64,000 bases of DNA from Streptomyces sp. GESEQ-35 (GTDB lineage: Bacteria; Actinomycetota; Actinomycetes; Streptomycetales; Streptomycetaceae), in NCBI RefSeq assembly GCF_017948485.1, contig NZ_JAFFSX010000001.1:124001-188000 (forward strand). The letters run 5' to 3'. Positions 52,759-63,500 of this stretch are shown piece after piece. The translations under genes and the position numbers were made by a program. The notes beneath the pieces were generated by a model, which was given only the letters and a program-made list of their open reading frames with translations, ran no database searches and was not told the origin of the DNA. Position 1 is the first letter of the stretch, and each line of letters opens with the position of its first letter.

Positions 52759-55700
52759 GTGTCTCATCCGTCTGCGCGCAGGGGCGTCTTCGCGCCGCTG
52801 CGAAGAAGTTTCACGGCCGCCTTCTCGGTGGCCGCTGTGGCAGCAGCCCTGCTGCATGCCATGCCGGCCCAGGCGGCTCCCTCGTCGCCGGACCTGAATG
52901 TCTATGTCTCTCCCACCGGCCGGGACGTGGGCTCGGGCAGCGCCGCACACCCCTTCAAGACCCTCGACCACGCGCGGGACTACGTGCGCGACGTCAAGCA
53001 GAAGGCCAAGGGCGACATCCATGTCCGGCTCATGTCCGGCACCTACCCGCTCAGCCATACGTTCGCCCTGACCGCCCAGGACTCCGGCCGCGACGGACAC
53101 AGGATCGTCTACGAGGCCGCCCCCGGCGCACACCCGGTGATCAGCGGAGGCAAGCGGATCACCGGCTGGGTTCCGGCCGACGGATCAGGCGGGGTCTACA
53201 AAGCCAAGGTGGGCGACATCGACACCCGCCAGCTCTATGTGGACGGCGAATTGGAGACCCGGGCACGCAGCGCCAAGAACCCCTCCGGCTTCAGCAAAAC
53301 GTCCACCGGCTACACCTTCACCGACCCCGGCCTCAACACCTACAAGCGTCCCTCGGACCTGGAAGTCGTCAGCTCCTGGGGCTGGAAGCTGATGCGCTGC
53401 CCCGTGCAGTCGATCGCCGACAACAAGATGACCATGCGGCAGCCCTGCTGGCACAACGCCCATCTCCAGCAGGGCCAGGAGATCCAGAACCCGACCTGGC
53501 TGGAGAACGCCCGCGAACTGCTGGACACACCCGGTGAGTGGTACCTGGACAAGGGCGAGGGCGAGATCTACTACATGCCCAAGGCCGGCCAGAACCTGTC
53601 CACCGCGACCGTCACCGTGCCGCTGGTGCAGGACCTGGTGGACCTCAACGGCACCAGGACCGCCCCGGTCAGCAACGTGTCTTTCCGGGGCATCACCTTC
53701 TCCTACTCCACCTGGCTCGCGCCCAGTTCCTCCGAGGGCCTGATCGAGGGCCAGGCCGGCTTCCGGATGGTCGGCAACGATCCCGACTTCGACGCGACCC
53801 GCCTGAAGTGGCATAAGACGCCCGGCGCCGTCAATGTCACCTACGGCCACGGCATCGGCTTCGAGGGCAACACCTTCACCCATCTCGGCGCGGTCGGGCT
53901 GAACTTGAACACCGGTACCCAGGGCACCGACATCACGGGCAACGTCTTCCGCCAGATCGCCGCCACCGGCATCCAGATCGGCGGGGTCGAGGTGATCGAC
54001 GCCCACCCCGACGACTCCCGGGACATCACCAAGAACACCAGGGTCGCCAACAACGTGGTCACCAAGGTCGCCGACCAGTACAACGGCTCCATCGGCATCC
54101 TGGCCGGCTACACCGACCACACCACGATCACCCACAACAAGGTCTACGACCTGCCCTACACCGGCATCTCCGTCGGCTGGGGCTGGGGCCTCACCGACCA
54201 GGGCGGCAACAGCAACTACTCCCCGGGGAATCTGGGCGTACCGATCTGGGACACCCCCACGACCAGCCGCGACACCAAGGTCACGGACAACGAGATCTAC
54301 GACATCATGAAGTCGCAGGCCGACGGCGGTGCCGTCTACACGCTGAGCTCCAACCCCGGCGGCGTGGTGTCCGGCAACTACATCCACGGCATACCGTCGC
54401 CCGCCTACGGCGCGATCTACCACGACGAAGGCAGCCGGTACTGGACGAACACCGGCAACGCTCTGTGCGACGTCGCCTACCAGTGGCTGTTCCTCAACCA
54501 CGGCATGGACATCAACGCCACAGGCAACTTCACCACCCAGCCCGCCTATTCCGCCCAGGCCAACAGCACGGGCAGCACCATCAGCGGCAACACCACCGTT
54601 GGTTCCTGCGCCCAGCTGCCGGCTTCCGTGGTCAACAACGCAGGCCTCCAGCCGGGTTACCGCCACCTCGACCCGGGCCCCGACGTCTCCGACCACCAGT
54701 CGCCCAGCAGGCCCGGCACTCCGGTCGCGGTCACCGATTTCCCGACGGTGACAGACCTCACCTGGGCCGCGTCCACCGACGACACCGCGGTCACGGGCTA
54801 CTCCGTCTACCGCGACGGCAAGCTGATCAGCGCCACCGGCAAGACCTCGGTGCGCCTTCCGGGCCTGACCGCCGGGAAGACGTACGCCTTCAAGATCACC
54901 GCCCGTGACGCGGCCGGCAACGAGTCCAGTCCCAGCCCGACACTGCACGTCACCATGCCCTCAGGCGCGGACCTCGCCCTCAAGAGGTCCATCACCGCCT
55001 CGTCGTACTCGCAGGACAACACCCCGGAAAAGGCGGTGGACGGAGACCTGTCCACGCGCTGGGCGCAGGGCCTGGGCCTACCGGATCCGTCCTGGATCCA
55101 GGTCGATCTCGGTGCGTCGTACGACGTGAACGGCGCGATCACGGCCTTCGAGAAGGCGAGCGGGTACAAGTACCGCATCGAGGTGTCACCCGACGAGGTC
55201 CACTGGAAGACACTCGTGGACCGCACCGCCGCGAACACCACGGCGGCGACCGACTACGCCCACACGGGCGATCCGGTCGCGGGCCGTTTCGTACGACTGA
55301 CCGTCACCGGATCCAGCTGGAACGGCGGCAGCATCTACGACTTCCAGGTCTACGGCACTCCCAGGACCGTCACGGACCACACGGCCCCCACGGCGCCCGG
55401 ACAGCCCACGGTCAAGCCGCTGCTGCCCGGCCTGGTGGATGTCAGCTGGTCCGCGGCCACCGATGACACCGGCGTGACCAGCTACGTCGTCCACCAGGAC
55501 GGCAAGCGGATCGGTGTCACCGACGCCACGACCCTGCGGGTTTCCGGCCTGACCGCCGACTCGGAGTACTCCTTCACCGTCGTGGCACGCGACGAGGCGC
55601 TGAACGCCTCCGACCCCAGCGAAGCGGCTGTCGTCACCACGCCGGCCGACCACGACCTGGCCCTGGACAAGCCGGTCACCGCCTCGTCGTCGTACTCCGA

Positions 55701-56052
55701 GGACTACGCGCCCGAGATGGCGGTGGACGGGGATCTCTCCACCCGCTGGGCGCAGGGCGCGGGCCTGCCCGACCCGTCCTGGATCCGGGTCGACCTGGGC
55801 AAGGACACGGGTGTCTCCAGCGTGGTGACCACCTTCGAGAAGGCCGGCGGCTACAAGTACCGCCTGGAGTACTCCACCGACGGCACGACCTGGTCCATGT
55901 TCGAGGACCACACCTCCGACCCCACCTCGTCGTCGGCCGTCTCCTCCTTCGCAGACAAACCCGTCACCGCGCGCTACCTGCGCCTGACCGTCACCGGTTC
56001 CGGCGGGAACGGCGGCAGCATCTACGGGCTCCAGGCGTACGGCGGCTTCTGA
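52759..56052 (+). CDS. secreted beta-helix glycosidase-like enzyme with FN3 and F5/8C modules
   Basis: About 1097 residues from the GTG at 52759; an ATG at 52660 is in frame but gives a poor signal peptide. Signal peptide 1 to about 39 (ending MPAQA). Residues about 40-620 form a right-handed parallel beta-helix opening NVYVSPTGRDVGSGSAAHPF, with RIVYEAAPGAHPVISGGKRI, as in GH141/GH120-like enzymes. Then FN3 (about 645-735), F5/8C (735-870), a second FN3 (875-960) and a second F5/8C (963-1097). The F5/8C modules are close copies (AVDGDLSTRWAQG; LPDPSWI). It likely cleaves a complex plant or fungal glycan outside the cell. Confidence 0.82.
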   Translation: MSHPSARRGVFAPLRRSFTAAFSVAAVAAALLHAMPAQAAPSSPDLNVYVSPTGRDVGSGSAAHPFKTLDHARDYVRDVKQKAKGDIHVRLMSGTYPLSHTFALTAQDSGRDGHRIVYEAAPGAHPVISGGKRITGWVPADGSGGVYKAKVGDIDTRQLYVDGELETRARSAKNPSGFSKTSTGYTFTDPGLNTYKRPSDLEVVSSWGWKLMRCPVQSIADNKMTMRQPCWHNAHLQQGQEIQNPTWLENARELLDTPGEWYLDKGEGEIYYMPKAGQNLSTATVTVPLVQDLVDLNGTRTAPVSNVSFRGITFSYSTWLAPSSSEGLIEGQAGFRMVGNDPDFDATRLKWHKTPGAVNVTYGHGIGFEGNTFTHLGAVGLNLNTGTQGTDITGNVFRQIAATGIQIGGVEVIDAHPDDSRDITKNTRVANNVVTKVADQYNGSIGILAGYTDHTTITHNKVYDLPYTGISVGWGWGLTDQGGNSNYSPGNLGVPIWDTPTTSRDTKVTDNEIYDIMKSQADGGAVYTLSSNPGGVVSGNYIHGIPSPAYGAIYHDEGSRYWTNTGNALCDVAYQWLFLNHGMDINATGNFTTQPAYSAQANSTGSTISGNTTVGSCAQLPASVVNNAGLQPGYRHLDPGPDVSDHQSPSRPGTPVAVTDFPTVTDLTWAASTDDTAVTGYSVYRDGKLISATGKTSVRLPGLTAGKTYAFKITARDAAGNESSPSPTLHVTMPSGADLALKRSITASSYSQDNTPEKAVDGDLSTRWAQGLGLPDPSWIQVDLGASYDVNGAITAFEKASGYKYRIEVSPDEVHWKTLVDRTAANTTAATDYAHTGDPVAGRFVRLTVTGSSWNGGSIYDFQVYGTPRTVTDHTAPTAPGQPTVKPLLPGLVDVSWSAATDDTGVTSYVVHQDGKRIGVTDATTLRVSGLTADSEYSFTVVARDEALNASDPSEAAVVTTPADHDLALDKPVTASSSYSEDYAPEMAVDGDLSTRWAQGAGLPDPSWIRVDLGKDTGVSSVVTTFEKAGGYKYRLEYSTDGTTWSMFEDHTSDPTSSSAVSSFADKPVTARYLRLTVTGSGGNGGSIYGLQAYGGF

Positions 56053-56101
56053 GCACCCCGCTGCCGAGCCAAATCCTTTCCTACAGAAGACGAAAGCCAG
56101 G

Positions 56102-57199
56102 ATGAAGATCACCCATGTCGAGGTACACCGGATCGATGTTCCGGCAGCCAGTCCGCCGTTCCGCTGGCGCGACGGGCTGAGCGGAAGCGCTCCGGTGGGC
56201 GACGGCGCGGTCCTGCACATCGGGACGGACGAGGGAGCCGAGGGAGTGGCGCTATTCGCTCGCCCGGGCGCCTACCTCGTCTTGCAGGACCTGGTGGACC
56301 GGGTCTTCCGCGCGGAACTGGTCGGAGCCGACCCGTTCCAGCGGGAATGGTTGTGGCACCGGGTGTGGGAGCTGGACCGTATCCACGAACTCCCGCTCCC
56401 CACCCTCGGCCTCATCGACATCGCCTTGTGGGACCTGGCCGGCCGCTACCACGGTGAGCCGGTCTGGCGCCTGCTCGGCGGCTTCAGGGACGCAATCCCC
56501 GCCTACGCATCCACATCGACGTTCGCCGGCATCGCGGAGTTCCTCGACGTGGCGGACCAGTGCCTGTACCTGGGATACCGCGGCATCAAACTGCACGCCT
56601 GGGGCGACGCCCGCCGTGACGCGGAACTGTGCCTGGCTCTGCGCGAGCACGTCGGTCCGAACGTCCCTCTCATGTACGACGGTTCGGCGGGCTTCGACCT
56701 GCCCGACGCGATCCGGCTGGGGCGGGCACTCTCCGAGGCCGACTATCTCTGGTACGAGGAGCCGATCCGCGAATTCAGCATCTCGGCCTATCAGCGGCTC
56801 GCCGAGACCGTGGACGTACCGCTTCTCGTGGCCGAGACCTCCGACGGAGCGCACATGAACGCGGCCGACTTCATCCGGGCCGGTGCCGCCACCTTCGGTG
56901 TCCGGGCCGGCACCACTCTCCGGGGCGGTATCACCGGCGCCATGCGCACCGCGCATCTCGCCGACGCCTACCGTCTGCGGGCCGAGGTGCACGGTTCGGA
57001 CATTCCCAACCACCACCTGTGCATGGCCATCTCCAACACCACCTACTACGAGTCCCTGGTGACCTCGGTGAATGTCGTCCGTGAGCGCCACGTGGACGAC
57101 CAGGGCCTGGTGCACGCCCCCACGGGGCCCGGCATAGCTCTTCCCCTCGATTTCGGCTACGGCAACGAGCTCCTGCCGTTCGTCGAGCAGCCGCGCTGA
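56102..57199 (+). CDS. enolase-superfamily sugar-acid enzyme (MR group)
   Basis: 365 residues. Capping domain MKITHVEVHRIDVP; barrel motifs LPTLGLIDIALWDLAGRYHG, the KxH acid/base GIKLHAWGD, metal ligands in MYDGSAGFD, LWYEEPIREF and LVAETSDGAH, and the last general-acid His in RAEVHGSDIPNHH. Lys-x-His with a late His is seen in several sugar-acid dehydratases and racemases. It probably dehydrates an aldonate derived from the glycan attacked by the upstream enzyme. It starts 49 bp after that gene. Confidence 0.85.
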   Translation: MKITHVEVHRIDVPAASPPFRWRDGLSGSAPVGDGAVLHIGTDEGAEGVALFARPGAYLVLQDLVDRVFRAELVGADPFQREWLWHRVWELDRIHELPLPTLGLIDIALWDLAGRYHGEPVWRLLGGFRDAIPAYASTSTFAGIAEFLDVADQCLYLGYRGIKLHAWGDARRDAELCLALREHVGPNVPLMYDGSAGFDLPDAIRLGRALSEADYLWYEEPIREFSISAYQRLAETVDVPLLVAETSDGAHMNAADFIRAGAATFGVRAGTTLRGGITGAMRTAHLADAYRLRAEVHGSDIPNHHLCMAISNTTYYESLVTSVNVVRERHVDDQGLVHAPTGPGIALPLDFGYGNELLPFVEQPR

Positions 57200-57231
57200 G
57201 CGGCGCAAGAACAGAAAGGCAAGGCAAGACA

Positions 57232-58617
57232 ATGGAGTCTTCCCGATCTCCGAGAACCGGCCGGCGTCACTCGCTGCTCCGCACGGCGGCAGTCACACTG
57301 TCCCTGGCCACCACGACCGCCCTGGCAGGCTGCGCCAGCGCCGACACCACCACCGATTCCCCCTCCGGGCAGTCGGCGTTCAAGCCGGCCGCGCAGAAGG
57401 AGGGCTCGCGGATAACGGTGTGGGCCGACTCGACCAGACTGCCATCGGTGCAGGCGTACCAGAAGTCGCACCCCGACGTGAAGTTGAAGATCGTCACGTA
57501 CGACGGCGGAGCCGACGGATCGACGTATCTGAAGTCAAAGGTCCAGCTGTTCGACAGGACCGGCAGCGGGTGGCCGGACGTGGTGTTCGGCACGCCGACC
57601 GACGTGACCTGGGCGTCGGAGGCCACCACGCCAGACGCGCAGCCGTTCGCCGCCCCCCTGGACGAGAAGCTCGTACCGCAGAGCACCCTGGACGGGTTCG
57701 CCAAGGGTTCGCTGACGCCCTGTGAATTCAACGGCCACACCTACTGCATGCGCAACGACATCGCGCAGGTCCTCCTCTGGTACAACAAGTCCCTTATGGA
57801 CAAGTGGGGTTACCAGGTCCCCACCACGTGGCAGGAGTACGAAGCCCTCGGCAAGGAGGTCGCCAAGGACCATCCGGGCTATCTGGTCGGCTCGGTGGGC
57901 GACACCAACTCCCATGAGTCGTACTTCTGGTCGGGCCAGTGCCCCGCGTTCAGCCTGGTGAAGCCAGACACCCTGCGCACCGACCTACGGGACCCGAAGT
58001 GCACGCGGATGGCGAAGCTGCTGGACAACCTGATCAGCGCCAAGGCCATCGCCACGCAGGGTTTCTTCAGCCAGGGGTTAGCCAAGAACAGCGGCGGCAA
58101 GGTCCTGATGGCCTACGGCCCTTCCTGGTACGGCCAGTACCTCTTCAAGGCCGGCTTCAAGACTCCGGCCAAGCAGATCGCCGCGGCTCCCCCGCTGACA
58201 TGGCAGGGCGAGAGCACGACCGCCACGGGCAACGTCGGCGGCGGCGTGTGGATGGTGTCCTCGCACAGCGCCAACCTCAAGGCGTCCACGGACCTGGTCA
58301 CCTGGCTGACCACCTCCGACGAGAACCAGGCCACCGCGCCCACCTATCCGGCCTACACCCAGGCCGCCAAGGCCTGGGTGGCCAACCCGGCCAACAGGAA
58401 CTACTTCGCCAATGACGTGAGCGAGCCGTTCGAGCAGGCCGCGAACGAGGTGTGGACCGGCTGGTCGAACACCAGGTTCTCGGACTCCACCGCCTGGTCC
58501 AGCGTCGTCCTCCCGGCCCTGACCGCCGGAAAGAGCCTGACCGAGACGCTGCCGGCCTGGCAGCAGGAGATAGCCGACGAGGCCAGGACCCAGGGCTACA
58601 AGGTGGTCGATCAGTGA
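57232..58617 (+). CDS. sugar ABC transporter binding lipoprotein with TTA codon
   Basis: 461 residues. Lipoprotein signal ends ALAGC (Cys about 34). The family-1 solute-binding fold shows ITVWADSTRLPSVQAYQKSH, WPDVVFGTPTDVTWASEA, MRNDIAQVLLWYNKSLMDKW, VLMAYGPSWYGQYLF and NVGGGVWMVSSHSANLKAS. It binds an oligosaccharide or glycoside. Residue 283 is a Leu encoded by TTA (58078-58080), the rare codon read by bldA tRNA in Streptomyces, so production may wait for development. Its stop overlaps the next GTG. Confidence 0.9.
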   Translation: MESSRSPRTGRRHSLLRTAAVTLSLATTTALAGCASADTTTDSPSGQSAFKPAAQKEGSRITVWADSTRLPSVQAYQKSHPDVKLKIVTYDGGADGSTYLKSKVQLFDRTGSGWPDVVFGTPTDVTWASEATTPDAQPFAAPLDEKLVPQSTLDGFAKGSLTPCEFNGHTYCMRNDIAQVLLWYNKSLMDKWGYQVPTTWQEYEALGKEVAKDHPGYLVGSVGDTNSHESYFWSGQCPAFSLVKPDTLRTDLRDPKCTRMAKLLDNLISAKAIATQGFFSQGLAKNSGGKVLMAYGPSWYGQYLFKAGFKTPAKQIAAAPPLTWQGESTTATGNVGGGVWMVSSHSANLKASTDLVTWLTTSDENQATAPTYPAYTQAAKAWVANPANRNYFANDVSEPFEQAANEVWTGWSNTRFSDSTAWSSVVLPALTAGKSLTETLPAWQQEIADEARTQGYKVVDQ

Positions 58618-59546
58618 CCTTGCTGGAGACCGAGCGCGTCGCTGTCTCCCCCTTGCGCCGCGGTACCACGCCGCGGCGCAAGGGCCGCGGTCGCGCGGGC
58701 TACTTCTTCGTCGCCGGCTACGTGCTGCTGCTGCTCGCGTTCGGCGTCTTCCCCACCGGGTACGCGTTCTTCCTCGCGTTCACCAATGACCGGGGCCAGT
58801 TCACGGGGTTCAACCAGTTCGTGAAGGTCGTCCAGGACTACCGCTTCGCCCCGGCCTTCACTCACATGCTGATCTATTTGGTCATGTGGCTGGTGACCCT
58901 CGTCGTCCTGGTCGTGCTCACCGCTGTGATCCTGCGCAGTCGCGTGCGTCCGGGCACATCGGCGCTCTTCCGCTTCCTGTACTACATCCCCGGCGCCCTC
59001 GCCGGAGTGGCGAGCGTTCTGGTCTGGTTGTTCATGCTGGACCCCGCCGTCAGCCCGGTGTCCTGGCTGCTCACCGCCATGGGGTTGAAGACGTTCGCCG
59101 CCGTCCTGGCGCCCGGCAACCTGCCGCTGATCCTCATGTTGATCGCCTTCTGGACCGGCGCCGGGGGCTGGATGGTCGTGATGTACGGGGCTTTGAACAA
59201 CATCCCCGACGAGGTGCTGGAAGCAGCCCGCATGGACGGCGCGGGCCCGTGGCGCACCGCCTGGCACATCCAGATCCCGATGATCCGGCAGTGGATCGTC
59301 TACATGACGATCATGGCTTTCGCGACGGGCACCCAGTTGTTCGTGGAGCCCCAGCTTCTCCAGACCGCCAGCCTCGGCAGGGTGAGTCCCACCTGGTCGC
59401 CGAACCAGCTCGCTTACGTCTACGCCTTTCAGCAGGGCGACTTCAACGGCGCCGCCGCCATCTCCGTCGTCCTCCTCGCCGTGGGCCTCCTCGCCGCCGG
59501 GCTACTGGTCGCTCGCTCGAACCTGTTCAAGTTGGACGAGAAATGA
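58614..59546 (+). CDS. sugar ABC transporter permease (MalF/UgpA type)
   Basis: 310 residues from the GTG overlapping the binding-protein stop. Six or so hydrophobic segments (GYFFVAGYVLLLLAFGVFPT; LFRFLYYIPGALAGVASVLV; IISVVLLAVGLL-like end) and the EAA loop EVLEAARMDGAGPWRTAWHI. ATGA overlap with the next permease. Confidence 0.92.
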   Translation: MTLLETERVAVSPLRRGTTPRRKGRGRAGYFFVAGYVLLLLAFGVFPTGYAFFLAFTNDRGQFTGFNQFVKVVQDYRFAPAFTHMLIYLVMWLVTLVVLVVLTAVILRSRVRPGTSALFRFLYYIPGALAGVASVLVWLFMLDPAVSPVSWLLTAMGLKTFAAVLAPGNLPLILMLIAFWTGAGGWMVVMYGALNNIPDEVLEAARMDGAGPWRTAWHIQIPMIRQWIVYMTIMAFATGTQLFVEPQLLQTASLGRVSPTWSPNQLAYVYAFQQGDFNGAAAISVVLLAVGLLAAGLLVARSNLFKLDEK

Positions 59547-60457
59547 CACAGACGACCCTCTTCCTTACGGCCGTGAGGCGGCGTGTCCGTCCGTCCAGGA
59601 CCCTCCCCTTCCTGGTCGTGGGACTCCTCCTGGCCTTGCTGCTGGTGTTCTTCGTACTGCCGGTGATCTGGCTGCTGCTGGCACCGTCGAAGACCGCCGG
59701 CGAAGTGGTGCGGGACAACCCCCTCTCCTTCGGCACGTTCCATCAGATCGCCACGGCCTGGCAGCACCTGTTCGCCTTCCAGGACGGCGCCATGACGAGG
59801 TGGCTGCGCAACTCGGCCGTCTACTCGGGCGGTTCGCTCATCCTCACGCTGGCCGTCAGCGTTCCGGCGGGCTACGCACTCGCGCTGACGAAGTTCCGGG
59901 GACGCAAGACGCTCCTCGTGATCACCCTGGTCACCATGATCATGCCGCAGGCCACCCTGGTGCTGCCGATCTTCCTGGAGCTCAACCGCTTCCATCTGAT
60001 CGGCACCATCTGGTCGGTGATACTCCCCTTCTCCTTCTATCCGTTCGGCGTGTACCTGGTCTACATCTACTTCGGGAGCAGCCTCCCCAGGGACCTGCTG
60101 TCCGCCGCGCGGATCGACGGCTGCACGGAGTGGCAGCTCTTCTCCCGCATCGCGCTCCCGCTCGCCAAACCGGTGGTCGGACTGGTCGCGTTCTTCAGCT
60201 TCGTGGGCAACTGGAACAACTTCTTCCTGCCGTATCTCGTCCTGCCGAACAGCGAGCAGTTCCCCGTCCAGGTGGGCCTGAACCAACTCCTCACCTCGAC
60301 GCCGTCCTTCAACCCCGTCGCCGGCGCCGGACTGAACGTCACCATCCCCGAACTCGCCCTGGCCATCCTCATCGCCATCCTGCCCGTGCTGGTGCTCTTC
60401 GTCTTCTCGCAGCGCACTCTGGTCTCCGGGATGCTCGCCGGATCGAGCAAGGAATGA
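59543..60457 (+). CDS. sugar ABC transporter permease (MalG/UgpE type)
   Basis: 304 residues. N-terminal helix FLVVGLLLALLLVFFVLPVI, TKFRGRKTLLVITLVTMIMP, and the EAA loop DLLSAARIDGCTEWQLFSRI, followed by FFSFVGNWNNFFLPYLVLPN. It completes the importer; no ATPase gene follows, so a shared MsiK-type ATPase is expected. It ends 72 bp from the convergent mannosidase gene. Confidence 0.92.
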   Translation: MTQTTLFLTAVRRRVRPSRTLPFLVVGLLLALLLVFFVLPVIWLLLAPSKTAGEVVRDNPLSFGTFHQIATAWQHLFAFQDGAMTRWLRNSAVYSGGSLILTLAVSVPAGYALALTKFRGRKTLLVITLVTMIMPQATLVLPIFLELNRFHLIGTIWSVILPFSFYPFGVYLVYIYFGSSLPRDLLSAARIDGCTEWQLFSRIALPLAKPVVGLVAFFSFVGNWNNFFLPYLVLPNSEQFPVQVGLNQLLTSTPSFNPVAGAGLNVTIPELALAILIAILPVLVLFVFSQRTLVSGMLAGSSKE

Positions 60458-60459
60458 GC

Positions 60460-60481
60460 GCCTCACAAAGGAGGCCGTATG
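60460..60481 (+). other. strong ribosome binding site and ATG without a credible gene
   Basis: AAGGAGG (60468-60474) stands 4 nt before ATG at 60479, just after the permease stop. GCCTC and GAGGC around it also form a small inverted repeat (60460-60475). The ORF that follows runs antisense into the mannosidase gene and resembles nothing. It may mark where the operon's next gene was lost. Confidence 0.4.
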
Positions 60482-60529
60482 TACCGGCTCGATCCGCGCC
60501 ACGCTCCCGCCCCGTGGGCAGGGGGACGG

Positions 60530-63500
60530 TCAGCCGGCCGAGGGACGAAGGCCGAGGGTCACGATGTCGTAGGCGTGCACGGGCACGGTCACCACCGAAC
60601 CTTGGCCGTCCCTGCGTACGGACAACTGACCGTGGCGCCTTGGTTCTTCGGTCAGGTTTTCCAGCTGGGCGGCCGATACCGCGTAGGGCAGGTGCAGCTT
60701 GACAGGCCCGTCGGTGCCGGCCACTTCCTGTAGGCGGATGGTCAGCGGCAGGCGTGCCTCACTGCCGTGGCCGTCGCGGTAGGCGGGTTTGACGGTCTGG
60801 ACGATGGTTCCGGGGGCGTCCAGGGAGAGCAGGGAGTGACTGCCCTGCGGGCGGCCCCCCTTGTGACCGGTGGCCAGGGACACGGACCGCAGCGGGTCAC
60901 CGGTGCTCTCGCCGTTGCGGGTCGCGGCGACCGCATCGAAGCCGCCTCTGTGGCTGCTCACCGTGTAGTGGTAGGTGATCGGACCGTCCTGGGACTGCCG
61001 GTAGTTGGTCCCCCAGAGGTTGTTGAACGCGTAGGAGAAAACTGATCCGTTCCTGGGCCGCACGCTGTCCAGGTCAGGGTGGTCGTCGGCGGTGTCCAGC
61101 CGACCGGGCCGCCCGGTCAGTTCCATGCTGCGGATGTGGTCGAACTCCATGAGCGGTGTGTCGCTGGTGGACAGGGTCACACCGCCGCCCGGGCCGGAGA
61201 CGTCGGCATAGCCACGCACGGCCTGCCAGTCCATCGCTGCGCCGGGTGCTTGTCCGTCCACCAGCGCGACCGGGCCACCCGTACCGCCGTATGTGACGGT
61301 GGGGTTGTCCTGCTTGAAGGGGAAGGCGAAGTAGCCCTCCTCGGGTGTGGACACCTTGGTCTTGTCGATGGTGTCGGCGATGTCCAGGCGCCGGGTGTTC
61401 GCATCCAGGGTGAGGGTGGCGCCTGCTGATTCAACCCCGGTGGCCTTGCCGTCGGCGTCCTTGCCGCCGGGTGTGCCGGGATAGGTGATCTTGATGGTGA
61501 TGCTGAGCGGGCCGTGCTCGGCGACCGAGATCCTGGCGTCACTCGGCGACCACTGCCGGTCAGGTGTGGTGGGACTGTTGCGTGCGGGGTTGGGCCGGTA
61601 GACGTACTGGTTGAGCCTGAACGGCGAGGTGGCATCCACCAGTTCCCGTCGCTCACTCTTGTCATACACCGAGGTGACCGCACCGCTTCGGGGCGAGATC
61701 TTGACGCGGTAGTAGGAGTTCTCAAGGGTGCCGGTGTTCTGGTCCCACCGCAGATCGGGATCGGGTGCGGCGGCGGTGTGCTGCCCGGCTTCGAGGGCGT
61801 AGGTGCGATAGCCGAGGGCGGGTACCTGCGCGGCCTGGAACCGGATCGTGCGCGCGCCGGTGTGCTGGTAGGGCACCTGACGGCCGGTCGAGGTGTCCAC
61901 CAGGCGGCCGTTCCAGTGCTGGGGCACGGTCGCGGTGGCGATGTCGGTGCGTTTCCAGGACTGGGAGTTGAGCACGGCGATTCCGGGCGTCCTGGCCGGC
62001 CCGTCGATGCTCTGGCCCATGGCGTGTACGGCGCAGTGCAGGGCCTTGGTGCTGAGTGCGCTCGCCTGGTCGGCTCGTGACTTCTTCACGGCCCACTGCG
62101 GGTCGTTCTCCATGAGGCTGGGGCTGGCCCAGGTGTGTTCGGTGTAGAGGTCGGCCTGGGCGTACGCCTCGTCGGTACGGCACGGCGTGGTGGCCTTCGG
62201 CCCGGAGGCCAGGGTGGCGAGTCTTTCGGCGGCGGTGGTCCGCGACTGGGCGCGCATCGTCTCGCCGGTCTCCGCGGACGACGAACCCGCGCCGTCGGAC
62301 CACCAGTCGGTGTAGTCGCCCTTCTTCACGGGCAGTTGGTCGACGTCCTTCGACGTGGGATCGGGCCGGTAGCCGGAGGGCGAGGTCTGACCGTGGCGGG
62401 TGGCGGCGTCCTTCTGGTAGCGCGAGGAGGTGGACTGGACCAACTTGGGCCAGCTGTACGTCTGGTTGAAGGAGCGCACCACGTCGGAGATGCCACTCAT
62501 CGGCGGATTGCTGTCCTGCGCGAACATCATCGGGTAGACCGACTGCGGGTAGCGGGACGCCTGGAGACCGGCCAGCTGGTTGGCCACGCCGGACGCCAGA
62601 CCGGGCACGAAGGACTCGGGGTGCGCGGGTGGCGGCACGGGGGTGTAGGGCAGTGGATTGTCGCTGTTGGCCTTGTCCGGGCGGCAGGAGTCGCCCGACG
62701 GCCAGGGGGCGAGCTTGCACTTGAGGTCGGGGGCGACGTAGTAGCCCTCGTTGTAGCTGTTGGCACCGAAGAAGGTCAGGACCTTGCTGCCATTGGGGGC
62801 CTGCCAGTTGAACAGGGCCGGCGCGTCCTGAGTGGTGTGCGGGACGCTCCAGCGGGTGGTGTGATCCGGATTTGTTCCGTTGAGCAGCAGTTTGACGCCC
62901 TGTTGGGAGAGCATCTGAATGTACTGCGCGCTCACCCCCGAGATGTCGTCCTGGACCGCAGTGTCCACCGTGACGCCGAACTTGTCCGGGAAGGTCCGGG
63001 TGCCCTGGTAGAGGGATCTGGTGAGCTGTTCGGTACTCGCCAGGTCCTGAAGGTTGTTGTTGCGTCCGGCCGTGATCTCCAACTGACCGGACTTCAGGCA
63101 GCCCTTGAGCTTGTCGATGTCGGCCGGGGAACGGTCCTTGAGATAGTTCTCCACCATCCACGACTGCTCGATCATCCAGCGGAAGCGGGCCGCGTCGGGA
63201 TAGTCGGCCGTGGCGCGGCACTGGGCCACCGCCTGGTCGAGGTAGGCGTTCTGAAGTTGGCGCGTCGTGTCCTGGTCGTAGTGGTAGCCGATGTCCAGGT
63301 GACTGCCGGCCACCATGTCGATCTGCCATCGCCGCTGGTAGGGCAGGGAAAACGGATAGGTGGCCGAGTCGTCGCCCAACTCCGCCCGGATGTCCAGGCG
63401 GCCGGGGCCGGGGTATGCCGTCGGCGGGACCTTGATGCGCTGGGTGGAGCGCCCGGTCGGCAGCGTGTCGATGCGGGTCGCCGTCTGCTTCCCGCCGACT

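Noticed and set aside
53185..54948. 587-residue minus-strand ORF
   Set aside because: It is antisense to the beta-helix enzyme; composition (V, G, D, H-rich) is that of a shadow frame.
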